64,000 nt of DNA from Seiridium cupressi (GCA_036674765.1 JARVKI010000029.1:368397-432396), one strand, 5' to 3'. Numbered from the stretch's first letter, positions 12,460-24,474 are shown. Notes: generated by a model from the letters alone, not told the origin. A program made the numbers and translations.

Positions 12460-13717
12460 ATGGATACAACGGAGGATTTCAGCCCCTATCGAGCAGACGG
12501 AAAGCTGGTAAGGATCCCCAAATGCGCTGCGCTTATTGCGAGTTCTGAATGGTAATAGTATGGCTTCGTTTGCGTCGTAACAGGAGCAGCGCAGCCTGTT
12601 GGACAAGCTATAATCCATGAGTTGGCAGGTCCGAAACCGTTCACATTGTTCTAATTGATACAAAGACTAACGGTCAACGTAGCTCATGGTGCCGCATCTA
12701 TATATGGTAAGAGCTGCGCTCACACCTCACCTTGCTGGATGTCAAAAAGTCGAAGAACAAGTACTGAACACCACGCAGCTTGCGACAGACCCAGCACCAC
12801 AGACTCCTTCAGCAAGTTGGTTGACGAGATCGGCAAGGAGTTTCCTAATAGCAAGATCATCCCGTATCCTTACAATGTGGCCAGAGAGGAGGAAACATTG
12901 GTTCTGATAGACGAAGTGCTCAACAACTTCGGCCGACTGGATGTTTGGGTTTCCTCTTCGGGACTCCTCGGCCCCCCGTCTATTGCAGCAACTACTACGG
13001 ATGACCTTCAGAAGTGCTTTGAAGCCCATTCCATGGCACCGTTCTTCGCGCTCAAGTATGCGCCAGCAGCAATGGCCAAGTTGACAGAGAAGGGGTCTTA
13101 TCCGAACGCGGCCCCAAAGACTCAGAAATACGGCTCCATTATTGTCATCAGCAGCGTAGCCTCGGTCCATGGAGGTTGCTGGGGACCATGCTATACTCTA
13201 GCGAGCCACGCTGCCCTCGGAGTAGTCAAAGCTGGTGTTGCGACCTTGAAGGGTACTGGAGTCCGCATCAACTGCATCTCGCCAGGTCAAATTGACGTCG
13301 GTGTCGATCTTCAGGGTGTACGTGGTGGTGTCCTTATTGAAATCGTAACTTCGCTGACATGTAGAGCAGATCGATATGCAAGGAATGACTGCGCAGTTCC
13401 CCCCAGCCAGTCTTCAGAGACCTGAGGTAGATATATCGTGGCCAATAAGGCAGTCTCTTTGGTGTCTACTCTGACTAACTATGCATAGATTCAGAAAACA
13501 ACCATTGGTCTAGAGAGGTCCGGCACGACACAGGAAGTAGCACGGGTGGCCGGCTTCCTGGCGTCTGGGTTCTCGTCCTATGTCACCGGAGCCAACATGA
13601 TAGTAGATGGTGGTGCATCGTGAGTTTCCGACGGTTTCCGGATCAAGTGGTGAGCATGCGATTAGCTAACCGTATTGCATTTGTAGCGTGATGAATCCTT
13701 TGACAATTCCGATTTGA
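12460..13717 (+). CDS. Short-chain dehydrogenase/reductase with altered active site
   Basis: SDR-family oxidoreductase, likely NAD(P)-binding; substrate unknown. Seven exons (12460-12507, 12559-12628, 12683-12706, 12779-13315, 13365-13426, 13489-13619, 13687-13717) join to 300 residues with consistent phases. The Rossmann loop is TGAAQPVG (residues 24-31), with the preceding strand GFVCVV. DVWVSSSG replaces the usual NNAG motif. The Ser-strand is IVISSVAS. The usual YxxxK motif reads YTLAS at Tyr186, so residue 190 is Ser rather than Lys; this lies inside an unspliced exon and is not a model error. The C-terminal SPGQIDV and VTGANMIVDGG motifs are typical of classical SDRs. Several very short exons (24 and 31 nt) make the N-terminus the least certain part, yet each join restores a family motif. 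Confidence 0.82.
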
Positions 13718-14033
13718 GCTCAGTAACTAGACTGCGCCATATTGGGCGCCCCTATGGGTGACTGCTATGGCTGCTGACCTCATGTCGGAAGCGAGTTGGG
13801 AAGGTGATCGTGACACGGAGATCTGGAAGAGAGGCATTCAGCGGCTGCAACTACACTAGGTTAGTGAAGGGGTTCGTTGTAGGATAGCGGCGCATTCCAA
13901 CGACCGGCTGCCCCGCATGCAGCATCTGCATTTAAACAGATTGAATAATTGGACCACATCCCACCTTACATTTGTCTCATGCACGAGTGAGATTTTGTAG
14001 TTCACCCCCTGGAAATACTCTTCCTTATTCAAC

Positions 14034-14628
14034 ATGTCAGCTTCGACGAGAAGCTATTCAACCTCCAAGCCGGAGGATGTGGAGTCCACGTGCAAATCGT
14101 ACGGCTTGACCACGGCCGAGTTCTCGGAATTACACAAGGGGAGTGTTGCGGCAAAAGCCACAGCATACTGTCCGTATAGTCATTTCCGCGTGGGTGCCAC
14201 TATCCTTGCGGGCGATGGAACGTACGTCAGCGGTGCAAATGTCGAGAACGCAGCATATCCCGTAGGTACATGCGCCGAGCGCGTTGCCTTTGGGAAAGCT
14301 GTGACGGAGGGACATAAGAAGTTCAGGGCAGTGGCAGTCGCAACGGATATATCGCCGCCAGCTAGCCCCTGTGGCATGTGCCGGCAGTTGTAAGTGACGC
14401 TCCATATAGCAGTTGTGTACGTGACTTATACCTGTATAGTATTCGCGAGTTCTGCGATCTTAAGACGCCCATTCTCATGTTTGACAAAAACGACGACTAT
14501 ATCGTGCTCAAGCTGGAAGAAGTGAGTACTGTGAAGCTTCTTACGCTAGTGTCAGGAACTGACTTCAACAGTTGCTGCCGCTTTCGTTTGGGCCAGAAGC
14601 CCTGCCACCGGTCCACCACGTTATGTAG
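14034..14628 (+). CDS. CDD1: Cytidine deaminase
   Basis: Zinc-dependent cytosolic enzyme that deaminates cytidine and deoxycytidine to uridine and deoxyuridine in pyrimidine salvage. Three exons (14034-14389, 14440-14521, 14572-14628) join to 164 residues, close to the length of other eukaryotic tetrameric cytidine deaminases. Substrate-binding elements CPYSHFRVGA and NVENAAYP (residues 69-76) are present. Zinc ligands are C80 in the CAE motif, with E82 as proton shuttle, and C113 and C116 in PCGMCRQ. The start is the first ATG. The C-terminus (PLSFGPEAL) matches family ends. No sign of damage. Upstream lies the SDR gene on the same strand, with no functional link apparent. Confidence 0.95.
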
Positions 14629-15544
14629 CTATAGCTCTTGCATGGTAGAAGGATTTAAGAAATACAAGTCATCCATGAATATCCCTCTCAGAGTATCGTC
14701 TTCGTGAGTGCTGGCATGTACGTTGACCGCCAATTGAGAAGTGTAGGACGAAGGGAGGGCGTGTCTTCGGCCGTGGGACACGATGCCTTCCCCGCTTGCC
14801 GAGTGCCACAAGTGAATTTAGGTGTGTGGATTGCACCTAAATGTTGCCTTTCCGAGGGGCATGGCAACGAGGCTCTGTGCTGGAAGGGTTCTAGCGGGGT
14901 GGTTGGCTGCAGCCAGGAAGTATATCTTCATTAACAGGCTTTGGAAAATGCGATGTGCCGCTCCCAAATGGAGTTCCTGCAAGATATCAACGCCGGAAAT
15001 AAGCTCCAAGCTAATGCAGCTTACCGTTTTGGTACAATGGCTTCGAAGAATAAACGGCCGGAACCTGATTGAATACCCTATATTGCTCGTTTGTGTGTTG
15101 CATCTTTTCTCAATGCACACACAGCAGATGAGGAACAAGGGTCCTCGACATTGGACGGCCCTTGGCCCTTGATGCTGCACTACTCCAGGGGTATTGGTGT
15201 CTGTGCAGCGCTAGGACTCTAGCGGTCCACCCCCTGGAGCCACCTCCTCGGCAGCCATGCTCATGAACATCGCCGTAGATGACCACCTCCCAAAATTTTT
15301 GTCCCTTTGGCACGAAGACTGACGACAGCAGCCTCTTTCCACCACACACGGCACGAAGGACGAAGCTCACGAATTTACGAATAATGAGAATACGAAGTTG
15401 ACGCACGAGCGCGTTTTACAAGACTGCAGACGCGCCACCAGTCCCAATTCGTCCAAACGATTGCGGCGCGTGCTTCAACATTCTCGCGATATCGGCTGTC
15501 CATGCCGCAGCGCCGTCGACGAGGACATCAATTGAGCAACAGCC
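14629..15544. other. Intergenic region before the ELMO gene
   Basis: No supported gene. Frames on either strand (for example 14818-15180) lack domains. It contains the deaminase 3' end and the ELMO promoter. Confidence 0.5.
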
Positions 15545-17686
15545 ATGGACCAAGCAGACATCCCGGCGCTTCTCTCGCGCCTCGCTAGCGACGAAGATGC
15601 CGCACGCAAAATGGCCGTCTTCAAACTGCAATCCTCCATCAACGACCCTGCCTTCGCAGATGTCTTCATATCCTCTGGTGGACTGATCATCCTGCGCCGC
15701 TTGATCATGGGTACTGGAGGAAACACGCTGGCTTACTCGCTGCAGAGCTTAACTAGGTTATTGGAGGTGGACATGGGCTGGGACATCTTCGAGGGACCAA
15801 CCGCTGGCGACCTGGTCGAGCGTATTGTTGAGCTGATCGTAACGAACCCGCTTGTCAACATCTTGCGCGGCGCCATGTCAATTTTGGTCGCTCTCGTCAG
15901 CCACTCTCAGTCCACGCCGGCTGGTCGAGAACGGATCCCTGGAACCTTTGGCTTTCGGGCGTTGAAGCCTGCCGTTGCTGTGTACCCCCAGTTCTTTGAC
16001 CTGGTAATACAACAGCTGCAGTCGGCGGACCATGCCCTATGCGCAAATGCTTTGATGCTTATAAATGCCCTGATAAGAGATGCCGTGTCCAACGAGGACG
16101 CCAGCCAGACCAGCAACAGCAAAGCTAATAGTACGGGGGAGGAATGGCCAAAATTCATCAAGCGTTTGCAGGATTTGGGCCTCATCAAAGCAGTTTATAA
16201 CCTGATGCAGAGTTCGGCCTTGCAAGATCTTGCACATCCTTTACTGGAGTTCCAGAGCCTTACGAAGGTGCTGTTACGGAAGTGGAGGGAAGTACGGGTG
16301 GACCTTGAGCGCCCCGAGCACAGAAGAGCCCTCAAGGGACTGCATCTAGCAAGTGCGCCGAGCAGGGACCATTCCAACGGAACAAGAGAGGATGGATCCG
16401 AGTCCGCCAGGAAAGGAAGCAAGAGACACAATCCAGAGAAGTGGCGAAGGTTGGGTTTCGAAACAGAAAGTCCGGCGACTGAGTTCCAGGACGCAGGGTT
16501 CCTCGGCATGATGGACTTGACAGACTACGTGAGAAAGACCGAAGACGGCTTTCAGAAACTGCTTCTGGAGCAGTCGGCTAGACCTCTATCCGAGCGCTGT
16601 CCAATTGCGAGAGCCAGCCTGGCAGTCACCTTGATTTTATACGATCAGTTTGAATGCGACAAAACCGACATGGAGGATCTTAGAGGTTATCAACTATCGG
16701 ACGGGAAGCAGCAGGACAAACTCTTCCGCCCTCTCTTGCTACAGTGGTCTAGATTGCATACTGCAGGGTTGGCATCCTTCTTCCGACTGTGGAAGGCGAC
16801 CGGTGCTGAACAAAATGATTTCGAAAAAGTAGCCGAGCTCGTGCGCATACTGATCGATCAGGTTATCGGCCACGCCGGACGCACGAAGGAAGTGGTCGAA
16901 GTGGAAGAGGATCTCTTGGAGTACGACTGTGGACGGCTGCGCGAGCTTCAAATGGAACTGCTCGAGTTGTCGTTCGAAGATAACTGGGGCCAGCATTTGT
17001 ATCAGGTGCGGGATGATCTGAAGAAGGAGTCGTTGTCGTTTGTCAAGGAGCAGCGGATTCGGTGTTTGCTGGCAGGAGCATGGTGTTCAAAGCCGGCGCC
17101 ACGAAAGGATGGAGAAAATTCCCAAAACCGCAGACACCCGAACGGCACTTTATGGCGTTATGCCAAACTCTCACACAACCGCCGCTATTTGCACTACGCC
17201 GATTTTGCACTACGAACAGCACAAGAGCCGGGTTTGGATGCATTGCAGGAGAAGGTCGATCTGAGCAAAGTCAGCTCGGTGGTATCGAATGTATCAGTGT
17301 CCAATGAGGATGCGAGAAGTGAATCGAGCAAATCAGCACCCGTCAATCCGAATTCCAAGTCGAGCACCAAAATCACCATCTTTAGCTTCACAAGTCCCGA
17401 AGAGGCAGCAAAGCCTGGCGGGGATGGAAAGGAGCAGCCCGTTCTCACCTTATATCCCCTGAACCATAGTGCGGCATCGGAATGGCTGGACGGGTTGTTA
17501 ATGCTCCTCGACCAAAAGCCAATTACTTCGGACACCAATAAGCTGGTCTCGTTGGTGGGCGACTACGGCCTGAAAATCAGGCTGTTGAATGTGCGAATGG
17601 AGGCGGCATATCAAGGACCGCCTCCTGGAGCAGGTGTGGTGCCAAGTAGGGAAGGGTTGGACGATGATTACTGGTACGAGGTATGA
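15545..17686 (+). CDS. ELMO/CED-12 family protein with C-terminal PH domain
   Basis: Predicted partner of a DOCK-type guanine nucleotide exchange factor that activates Rac/Rho GTPases. In yeast the related Lmo1-Dck1 pair acts on Rho5 in stress and actin signalling. It is a single exon of 713 residues starting at the first ATG. Residues about 1-240 are an armadillo-like helical region (LLSRLASDEDAARKMAVFKL). Residues about 318-480 contain the ELMO core, recognisable around GMMDLTDYV and RPLLLQWSRLHTAGL. A PH-like domain spans about 505-680, with the family hallmark GTLWRYAKLSHNRRYLHY. The C-terminus has a short Pro-rich stretch (GPPPGAGVVP) like the SH3-binding tail of animal ELMO. Acidic and Ser-rich linkers lie between the domains. 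Family call is strong; the fungal function is inferred from homologues. Confidence 0.9.
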   Translation: MDQADIPALLSRLASDEDAARKMAVFKLQSSINDPAFADVFISSGGLIILRRLIMGTGGNTLAYSLQSLTRLLEVDMGWDIFEGPTAGDLVERIVELIVTNPLVNILRGAMSILVALVSHSQSTPAGRERIPGTFGFRALKPAVAVYPQFFDLVIQQLQSADHALCANALMLINALIRDAVSNEDASQTSNSKANSTGEEWPKFIKRLQDLGLIKAVYNLMQSSALQDLAHPLLEFQSLTKVLLRKWREVRVDLERPEHRRALKGLHLASAPSRDHSNGTREDGSESARKGSKRHNPEKWRRLGFETESPATEFQDAGFLGMMDLTDYVRKTEDGFQKLLLEQSARPLSERCPIARASLAVTLILYDQFECDKTDMEDLRGYQLSDGKQQDKLFRPLLLQWSRLHTAGLASFFRLWKATGAEQNDFEKVAELVRILIDQVIGHAGRTKEVVEVEEDLLEYDCGRLRELQMELLELSFEDNWGQHLYQVRDDLKKESLSFVKEQRIRCLLAGAWCSKPAPRKDGENSQNRRHPNGTLWRYAKLSHNRRYLHYADFALRTAQEPGLDALQEKVDLSKVSSVVSNVSVSNEDARSESSKSAPVNPNSKSSTKITIFSFTSPEEAAKPGGDGKEQPVLTLYPLNHSAASEWLDGLLMLLDQKPITSDTNKLVSLVGDYGLKIRLLNVRMEAAYQGPPPGAGVVPSREGLDDDYWYEV

Positions 17687-18208
17687 GCTCGTACATGTTT
17701 GTTTGAATGTGCAAGGATCCGTTTTCTCTGTATAGGTATTATACAAGCGTCTAGATATACCCCGGTGCAGACAGGTTTCGTAAAAGGAAACCCCGAAACT
17801 AAGCGAATCTATGCTTGCGAAACGACTGCCTCCAAGAGGACAGCGGATTCCGTACTAGAGACAACTGGCAACTGTGCTAGAAGACCATTGTCATGCATTG
17901 CAATTCGATCATTGTCCATGGGCATCTTGCAACGCTGAAATGCAAGTTCCCCACAACGACCCCAGCCCCCATCTTTTGCACCCCACGCTGCAGTTGGTCG
18001 GGTGGTAGCCTCACGTTACTTCCTAACCCAGATCTCTATGGAAACGACCTATTGTGCAAGTTGCCAGGCACTAGGAGAACAAAATCCTGCGTTGGGCTGC
18101 GCTCAAGAGAAACCTGGGCTAAGCGGCGACCAAGTGTCAAATTTACACCAAGTCCTTCTTGCGGCACAACTGTTCACCCCACATACAATAAGGTAGTTTG
18201 GCCTCACG
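17687..18208. other. Intergenic region between ELMO and GRF genes
   Basis: No gene seen; short frames only. It carries the ELMO 3' end and the promoter of the GRF-domain gene. Confidence 0.5.
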
Positions 18209-19727
18209 ATGCCGCGCAGGACGACAACGTTTGGGACCTCTAACACCCCAACTAAGAGTCCCTCCAATGGGCACTTCAGCAAGGGACAGTGGCACTGTAC
18301 GTAACTCTCGGTATCCTGCTCACATCTTCTCACTTCGACTCAAACTAATGCTGGTTCGAAAAGGTAATTGCCAGCCCCGCCTCCCCGCGGTCCAGTTCCA
18401 AGTCCGTCGCGAGAGCACCAACAAGGGCCGTTGGTTCTATACCTGCCAGGTTGACAGGACGAAGGGCAAGTCCGGCGAGCCCGCCCGCTGCGACTTTTTC
18501 CTCTGGGCCGACGATGCGAGGTTGCGTGAGGAAGCCGCCGTGCTCAGCAATTCGACAACCGAGCCAGGCGCAAGTACGCAGCCCAACGGCAAGGCTGGAG
18601 ACGGGAACAAGAATTCTCCAAGGACACCAAGGAAGCTCGTCCAAACGACACTCAGTGCAAGAGTCGAGCCCAGGGAGGAGGGCAAGAGACACTGGACTCA
18701 CCGGACCGAGATCACACCGATTGATGAGTTGGAGCGCGCAGTGACCGGCAGTCAGAAGGATGGCGAAGTCCATCAAGAGAAGCTCGACAACGAGGATAAC
18801 GTGACAGCTGGTGGGATGAGTGGGAACGGAAATGGTAGTCGTAAATGGAAGGCCAGCGCAAACCTGAAGGCGACATATACGAGCGACAGTAAGACTGTCG
18901 CCAGCACGAGCGCGCACACGGGAGACCACGATTTTGGCGGAAGTGATATGGATATGGAAACAGATGACGAGGATGAACTGGGCCGGGTCGCAGACTCGGC
19001 CACCAAGCCCACCCCTACGACCGCATCAAAGTCAAAACAGCAGTCGCAGACTCCGTCAGCTGGCTCGAAGCGCAAGCGGGAAATGTTTATTCTAGACGAT
19101 GACGATGACGATCTATTTGGGGACATGGACTCAGAGGAGGAGAGACAATTGGCAGCCATCACAGATTCGTCCAGCGGACCGAGTCGAACCCGCGATGCAT
19201 TTGTCACCCCGGCGGCGCCAAGATCAACTGATGTCGCGGCCGGCATGCCTACGCCCTCCCTCACTAGCAAATCCGTCCGCCGCGTCCTCTTTGCCGAGCC
19301 AGATGTGGGAGAACCCAGTAATAACAAGCGACAGCGAAACAACGATGCTGGGGCATATTCCCTCGCTGGTGCGCCTACCACGCCTTCCTCATCTCAAGAA
19401 GCTGGCGGCTCTTTATCTGCCCCTATGACGCCTGGCTCGGGTTCTGGAATAGGGAACATCACCGAAGAAGTCATGGATCTCCTCAAAGGCCAGAAGATCG
19501 ACAACCAAGTTATGGGCCGGGTGAAGGACACACTGCAAAAATACACAGCCAAGGCAAAGGGTCTAGAGAAAGGACGCGAAGCCAGTCGACAAGCAGTCAA
19601 GACGCAAGACGCCAAGATCGCGCACCTACAGATGCGCATTACTGATTTGGAGAATAAGAGGAGACTGGACATTGAGGCAAAGAGGGATATGAAAAGCCAG
19701 CTCTTGCGCATTTATACTCAGACTTGA
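18209..19727 (+). CDS. GRF zinc-finger domain protein
   Basis: Likely nuclear protein with an N-terminal GRF zinc finger, a module that binds single-stranded nucleic acid in several repair and topoisomerase proteins. Exons 18209-18296 and 18364-19727 join to 483 residues. The intron splits the first zinc ligand: splicing TGT across the junction creates C30-x-C32, followed by KGRWFYTC (C57) and RCDFFLWAD (C72), a complete GRF signature at residues 29-79. The middle is low-complexity and rich in Ser, Thr, Asp and Glu, with a KRKRE basic patch followed by an acidic DDDDDD run. The last 80 residues (from about GRVKDTLQKYTAKAKGLEKG) are predicted coiled coil. It is not a topoisomerase or nuclease, as no catalytic domain is present. 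Exact role unknown. Confidence 0.85.
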
Positions 19728-21135
19728 GTGGATAGGTAACATTGTCTCAGTTTTGGCTGAAGGTTTTCATCAAGGAAATCAGTGTTTGCTTTCGTGCTTT
19801 TACCACCCAGAGAATATTTAAAGAGCAGAGCCATAGTTGTTTTTATGAGATATGAGATACCCACTTGCCCTTGGACAAGATAGGACGGCGAGGCTTGGAT
19901 TTTCCTACCGAAGCTTTTGTTTTCAGATAGCGAGGTCAATCAAGTGTGCTTTCGAGGCGAGCGCCTTTATCACATGATGTACACCTTCCAGTAAAAGATC
20001 TGCTTGTTCCAATAATCGGACAATCTTGTTACATCCAAGCTCTGTTAAATTTCCTCCAAAGCACACTTCAATCACCACCACCAAATCAAAACCTACTCAA
20101 CCAAATACAAAGGCTCACCTTGAGAAGAACCCAATCGATCGCTTCCAATCACTTGAAACAGGTCGGATACTTCCGACTGTCAAACGCGATCCTTTGGATT
20201 GTGACACGATTGCTCGAATCAAGACCACAACTAGTAGGTTCACGGTAGGAGGGGCCGACATGTACTTGTCTTCCAGGCTCGAAAAAGGTGAAAGAGAACC
20301 TGAAATCTATTTGCAGCAAGGGCTGTCACAAAAGGATTTACGTTGATGGTGCCATTCTGGGCCTGTATCACTACTTGGGGAGGGGGAGATTCTAGATCCC
20401 GGCGCCCCGGACCTGGCTACAGAAGTTAGGTGCAATCCAGCAGAGCAGATTATGACAGAGCGTCATCAGCTTTTTGCGCCGTATCAGTGGTCGTTTCATC
20501 TCAACCTCCGATTCACTCGTCACTGTCCTGCATTACGCGCAATGGACAGTGACCAAATCAGATCCAGCAATGGCCCACTCAGGTAGAGTGTGCTTCATCC
20601 CGCTACTGTGACAGCATGACACTGAGCGGCTACCTCAAAGGCACATGCGACATTTAAAAAGGGCACATTTGTGCAAAAACTTTGATGTGCAGTTCTTTTC
20701 GAACAATAATTCTGTCCGAAAATAGGCATAATGTTCGCCAGCGGAGACAATGTATAGGTACAGATAGTACCATATAATGCGGAATCACCTACTAACGTCA
20801 TTGGCCAGAGGTTGTGATTCAGGGGCAAACACAACAGTATACAATCGCGGCGGCGATTGATTGGTCAATGGCCATTCATCCGAACTACTGCATGGGGTAG
20901 GACACAATGGAAAGAGCGACTTCGCTCCATTTGCTGAACCTTGATGGCATCTGCCACTTACAAAAGAGCCATACGCCATTACTTGCCATCAAGGTTCACA
21001 TTCTCCATTCATTAACTTCTCTCAAGAGCATCAACCACCCATCATTATAAAACGTCGCCGCAAATCCACGAGCATTCATTGCTTCTTCTACTCTACTATA
21101 CTTTGTTTCTTCTATCGCTGCCAGCATCTATCACA
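19728..21135. other. Intergenic region, 1.4 kb
   Basis: Contains no supported gene. A 106-codon frame at 20026-20346 starts only at TTG and has random-like composition. A TATA box lies near the right end. Confidence 0.5.
21046..21052 (+). promoter_or_regulatory. TATA box of the F-box-like gene
   Basis: TATAAAA about 85 nt upstream of ATG 21136, a normal spacing for a fungal core promoter plus short leader. Confidence 0.5.
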
Positions 21136-22249
21136 ATGGGTATGTCTAGGCTTCCCCGCGAGCTTATAATCCATGTCGCGGAGCAAATGGACATTGCGAC
21201 CCTCGTTATTTTCACGAGCACGAACAAGGTAAGAACACATACGGTCCGATTTGTCGGGTTTGTTTGGGTAACTAACGAGTCGCAAGGCCATTCGCGGACT
21301 CATCCAGTCATACGAAGGCTCCATTTGTCAAGCCAGGATCCGGGATTTCCCCGTCCAGCCCACTGGCAACGTTCTTTCTTCTTCCGGCGTGGAACGCCAT
21401 ATCCGGAAACCATTGACGTTTCCGTCCATCTACGAGTTCGAATTGCGCCAGCACAGGATCCACGAGATTCTCGAAAGTGGCTTTATCGACCTTTCTTCAC
21501 CTCCTGGTTTAGATCCCTTGACCCCAGCACAACAAGGCCGCTATGCATATATGCTCCAGCGCTCCTTGTGTCACTGCGATGCCATTGCGGACATCGCTGC
21601 CAACAGCAGTCAAACCACCGATTATAACTATGCACTTATTAGTGGTGGATACTGGAGCCTGGCTAGCGGTGTGCCCATGGATGTGCGCCACCGTGACCCA
21701 TTCATGAACATCGAAGCACGTTCGGCGCAGATAGAGTATCTGAAGGCGTTACCAGTCGAGGACCTCGCGAGCCTCTACATGATGATCACAGCTGTTTCTT
21801 CCGGGCACGCACGCGATCGACCTGCAATCAGTATCGACCCGGCTTTCGCAGAACGAATTACCGTGTTCGAAGAATGTACCTTGAGACACGGGACCTGGTT
21901 CCTGTGGGCTCAAGCAGCCGGGGAAGCAAATCAGCAACAGAGGCTGTATACGCAAAAGGGGAGGAACGACCTCGAGCTCCGGGCGATGACCGGCCACATG
22001 CTGCTTGCGGGATTTTCGGAGCTCATTAGTTGGGAGACTGGGCTTGAGCACCTACCGGCGGGTCTGCGCATGAGTGTACTTGATGCGGCTAAGAACCACT
22101 TCGAGCAGAATCGCCCGGCCGTGTTCTATCTCTATAAGGTTGCGAGGAAGATGATATTCGGGGCCGATGATGTCGAGAGCGATAGCGACGACGACGACGA
22201 TGGTGGCGAGGATATTTCTATGGTGGATGATAAAGGCGATGAAGACTAG
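21136..22249 (+). CDS. F-box-like protein
   Basis: Candidate substrate receptor of an SCF ubiquitin ligase or a degenerate member of the large fungal F-box-like class. Exons 21136-21228 and 21287-22249 join to 351 residues. The N-terminal 40 residues (SRLPRELIIHVAEQMD, then LVIFTSTNKAIRGL) match the F-box pattern of LP-x-E-L-x-x-x-V and a Leu/Ile-rich second helix. The intron falls between the two halves of that motif, as in many fungal F-box genes. The remaining 300 residues have no repeat or known domain and end in a highly acidic tail (SDSDDDDDGGED). A TATA box lies 85 nt upstream. The substrate is unknown. Confidence 0.75.
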
Positions 22250-22893
22250 TTGATATCTTTGTCATATACGTTAGAGAGTATGCATCAGTCCCAGCGCCTA
22301 AGACCAAAACGTTGATAACCAAGAGATCTAGTGTATAGTATACTCACGGGGGAGGAAGCTGCTTGTGAACGGGTAGGGCGGTAGGAAGCTGGATAGCTGG
22401 GCAGCGGGATGATCTGAGACAATCGACTTTCATTGCGTATCGCGTAGTTTTTGGAGCGAACAAATCCTCAAACAATGAGACATTATTCTCAGTGTTTTTC
22501 ACATCTCGTAAAGGCTTTGTTTGCTTCGGATTCCGAGAAGACAGGCTTGTAAGTTTGGTGCTGGCGTTGTATTCTCTAGGACATTTCTCAATGTCGGCGC
22601 CCTATGACTTGTGGTATGCTAATACTTGGCCTGATCTGCTTTGGACTTGTGCCGGAAAGGTTGCTCTGGATTATGTTGGTCGCCAGTCCTCTGTAAGCCT
22701 GTAGTGCCATTTGCAATGTCAATATAACAGAAAGTGAAGTTCGGAACCTTGCACCGTTCAACAGCAGTGACCAGTCGCATGAGTCGAGACCATATCGGAC
22801 TTACAGATGTCATTCGATCCAAATAAGCCCCACTCGGATACAGAATCTGCGCATGGTATCCCGAGGATGACTCAACTGCGTTCGATAGTTTAC

Positions 22894-22926
22894 AAAAAAA
22901 TAAAAAATAAAAATAAAAATAAAAAA
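22894..22926. repeat. A-rich simple repeat
   Basis: A-tracts of 4-7 bases separated by single T residues; low-complexity sequence between genes. Confidence 0.8.
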
Positions 22927-24474
22927 GCTATCCTTAAGGTTTCAGTCTATTCCTAGCACTCCCGTGGGGCACTCTAGATGTCCCCACTTGAGTCCGAACT
23001 CCGATAATCCATAATAATGTATGGTCAGCCAGCGATGGACACATGTCGGAATGACACTGAAGCTTGAAGATATTTTCTGTCTCTGAATGCTCAGAGGAAA
23101 GTAGAAGCGGCTATGCATATCTCAGATGACCGTGCTTACCTTGGGATGCTAAGCTACCTGGGTACTGTTTGTTATGGTTTTTGGTTGTGATGCAGTGGTC
23201 AACATGGGGGATGCAAAGGAGAGTCGAGGCGCTTCGCTTACTCTCGCTTCCTCTTAGTCAAATGTAAAGGAAACACAGGCACTGTTATTTCTGTATTCAG
23301 AATCTTAGGCTAAGATATTGCGCAGGTCTGAGCCGGATTCTTGGATAGAAAGCTTAATAGCTCGCCAATTCGGCTCTAGCCGGCCTTGCGACGTCGTGCC
23401 TGGAGGAAATGAAACATTTACCATAAGTGCAAGGTTTTGGCTGCTGCACTGCTGTGGCCGTGGTGTATGTGACTATCGTGCATAGAATTGTCGCCAGCAC
23501 CCCAGTAGCCGTGGAGTGACTCATTAGCAGCTTGGAGGCTGAGGATCCATCGTGGGCGTGTATCTAATTTGACTCCCAACGTCGTGAATCAATATGATTC
23601 ATACCAAGGCTTTGCAACGGAGACAGACCCTGACGTATGGGTCGCTCCACATTGACATATCGAGAAAAAAGGCCCTTGCTCCCCGAAGAGGAGGAAGAGG
23701 AGCTGACGTGGTGAGCACATCAGTTCGCAATTGTCGTCGTATTGAGTGCTGTTCCAGTACGCAAGGCTCGAGCGCAGGGAACTTTAGCTCACAGAGCTCC
23801 AATAAGCCCACCATAATCACAGAGGAACTTCTGCGAGCTTCTCTAGGGCTTATGAATGCAGATCAACCTCACGTGGGTCTGGCAATTGGAGTGTGCAAAT
23901 CCAAAGATAGCTAGGACTGGTCATGGGGAACTTCAGCCGTCATTGGCCAATTGACACCAACCATGGGCTAGTCCTACCCAAGTTCTAAATTCTGGGGCTC
24001 GACAGCGCACCTCTCCCATGGGCGCAAGGCAGAAGCTTATGTGGGCTCCATGGGGTGACGAAGCTTATTTTCATGTCGCCAGCGACGGTGATGTACCTCT
24101 AGACCTATCGGAACCGGAAATGGCGTGGGCACGGAGTTCGGGTTTTAGGACTATGTCTCACATCCACGAACACAGTTCTAAGACTTAGCCGCTGCATGGC
24201 TCAGGCAGCCAGATTAACTGGGCGACCATAGGCGACCATAAACTCCACTCCGACAACCCATGGCTAGGTTAATTGGTGGGATGGAACCCTCATCGTTGGG
24301 TCAACGGGGCCTTGGTCGAAAGTTCCTTGTCGACTATTTGGGGTACGCCGCCCAACGACCGGCAGGACTGAGCGCCGTTACTGTATGCGACCATCTAGGT
24401 CAGGCAATAAAATCACATGATAGTTGGTACCTTCACGGCAGTTCAAGCCAAGGTTAAACAGTGAACTGACAAAC

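Noticed and set aside
12460..14628. SDR and cytidine deaminase as a functional pair
   Set aside because: Separate promoters and no shared pathway; adjacency alone is weak evidence.
18345..19381. Antisense ORFs of 194 and 202 codons under the GRF gene
   Set aside because: Mirror frames of Ser/Asp-rich coding sequence.
20026..20346. 106-codon open frame on plus
   Set aside because: Starts only at TTG; no ATG or domain.
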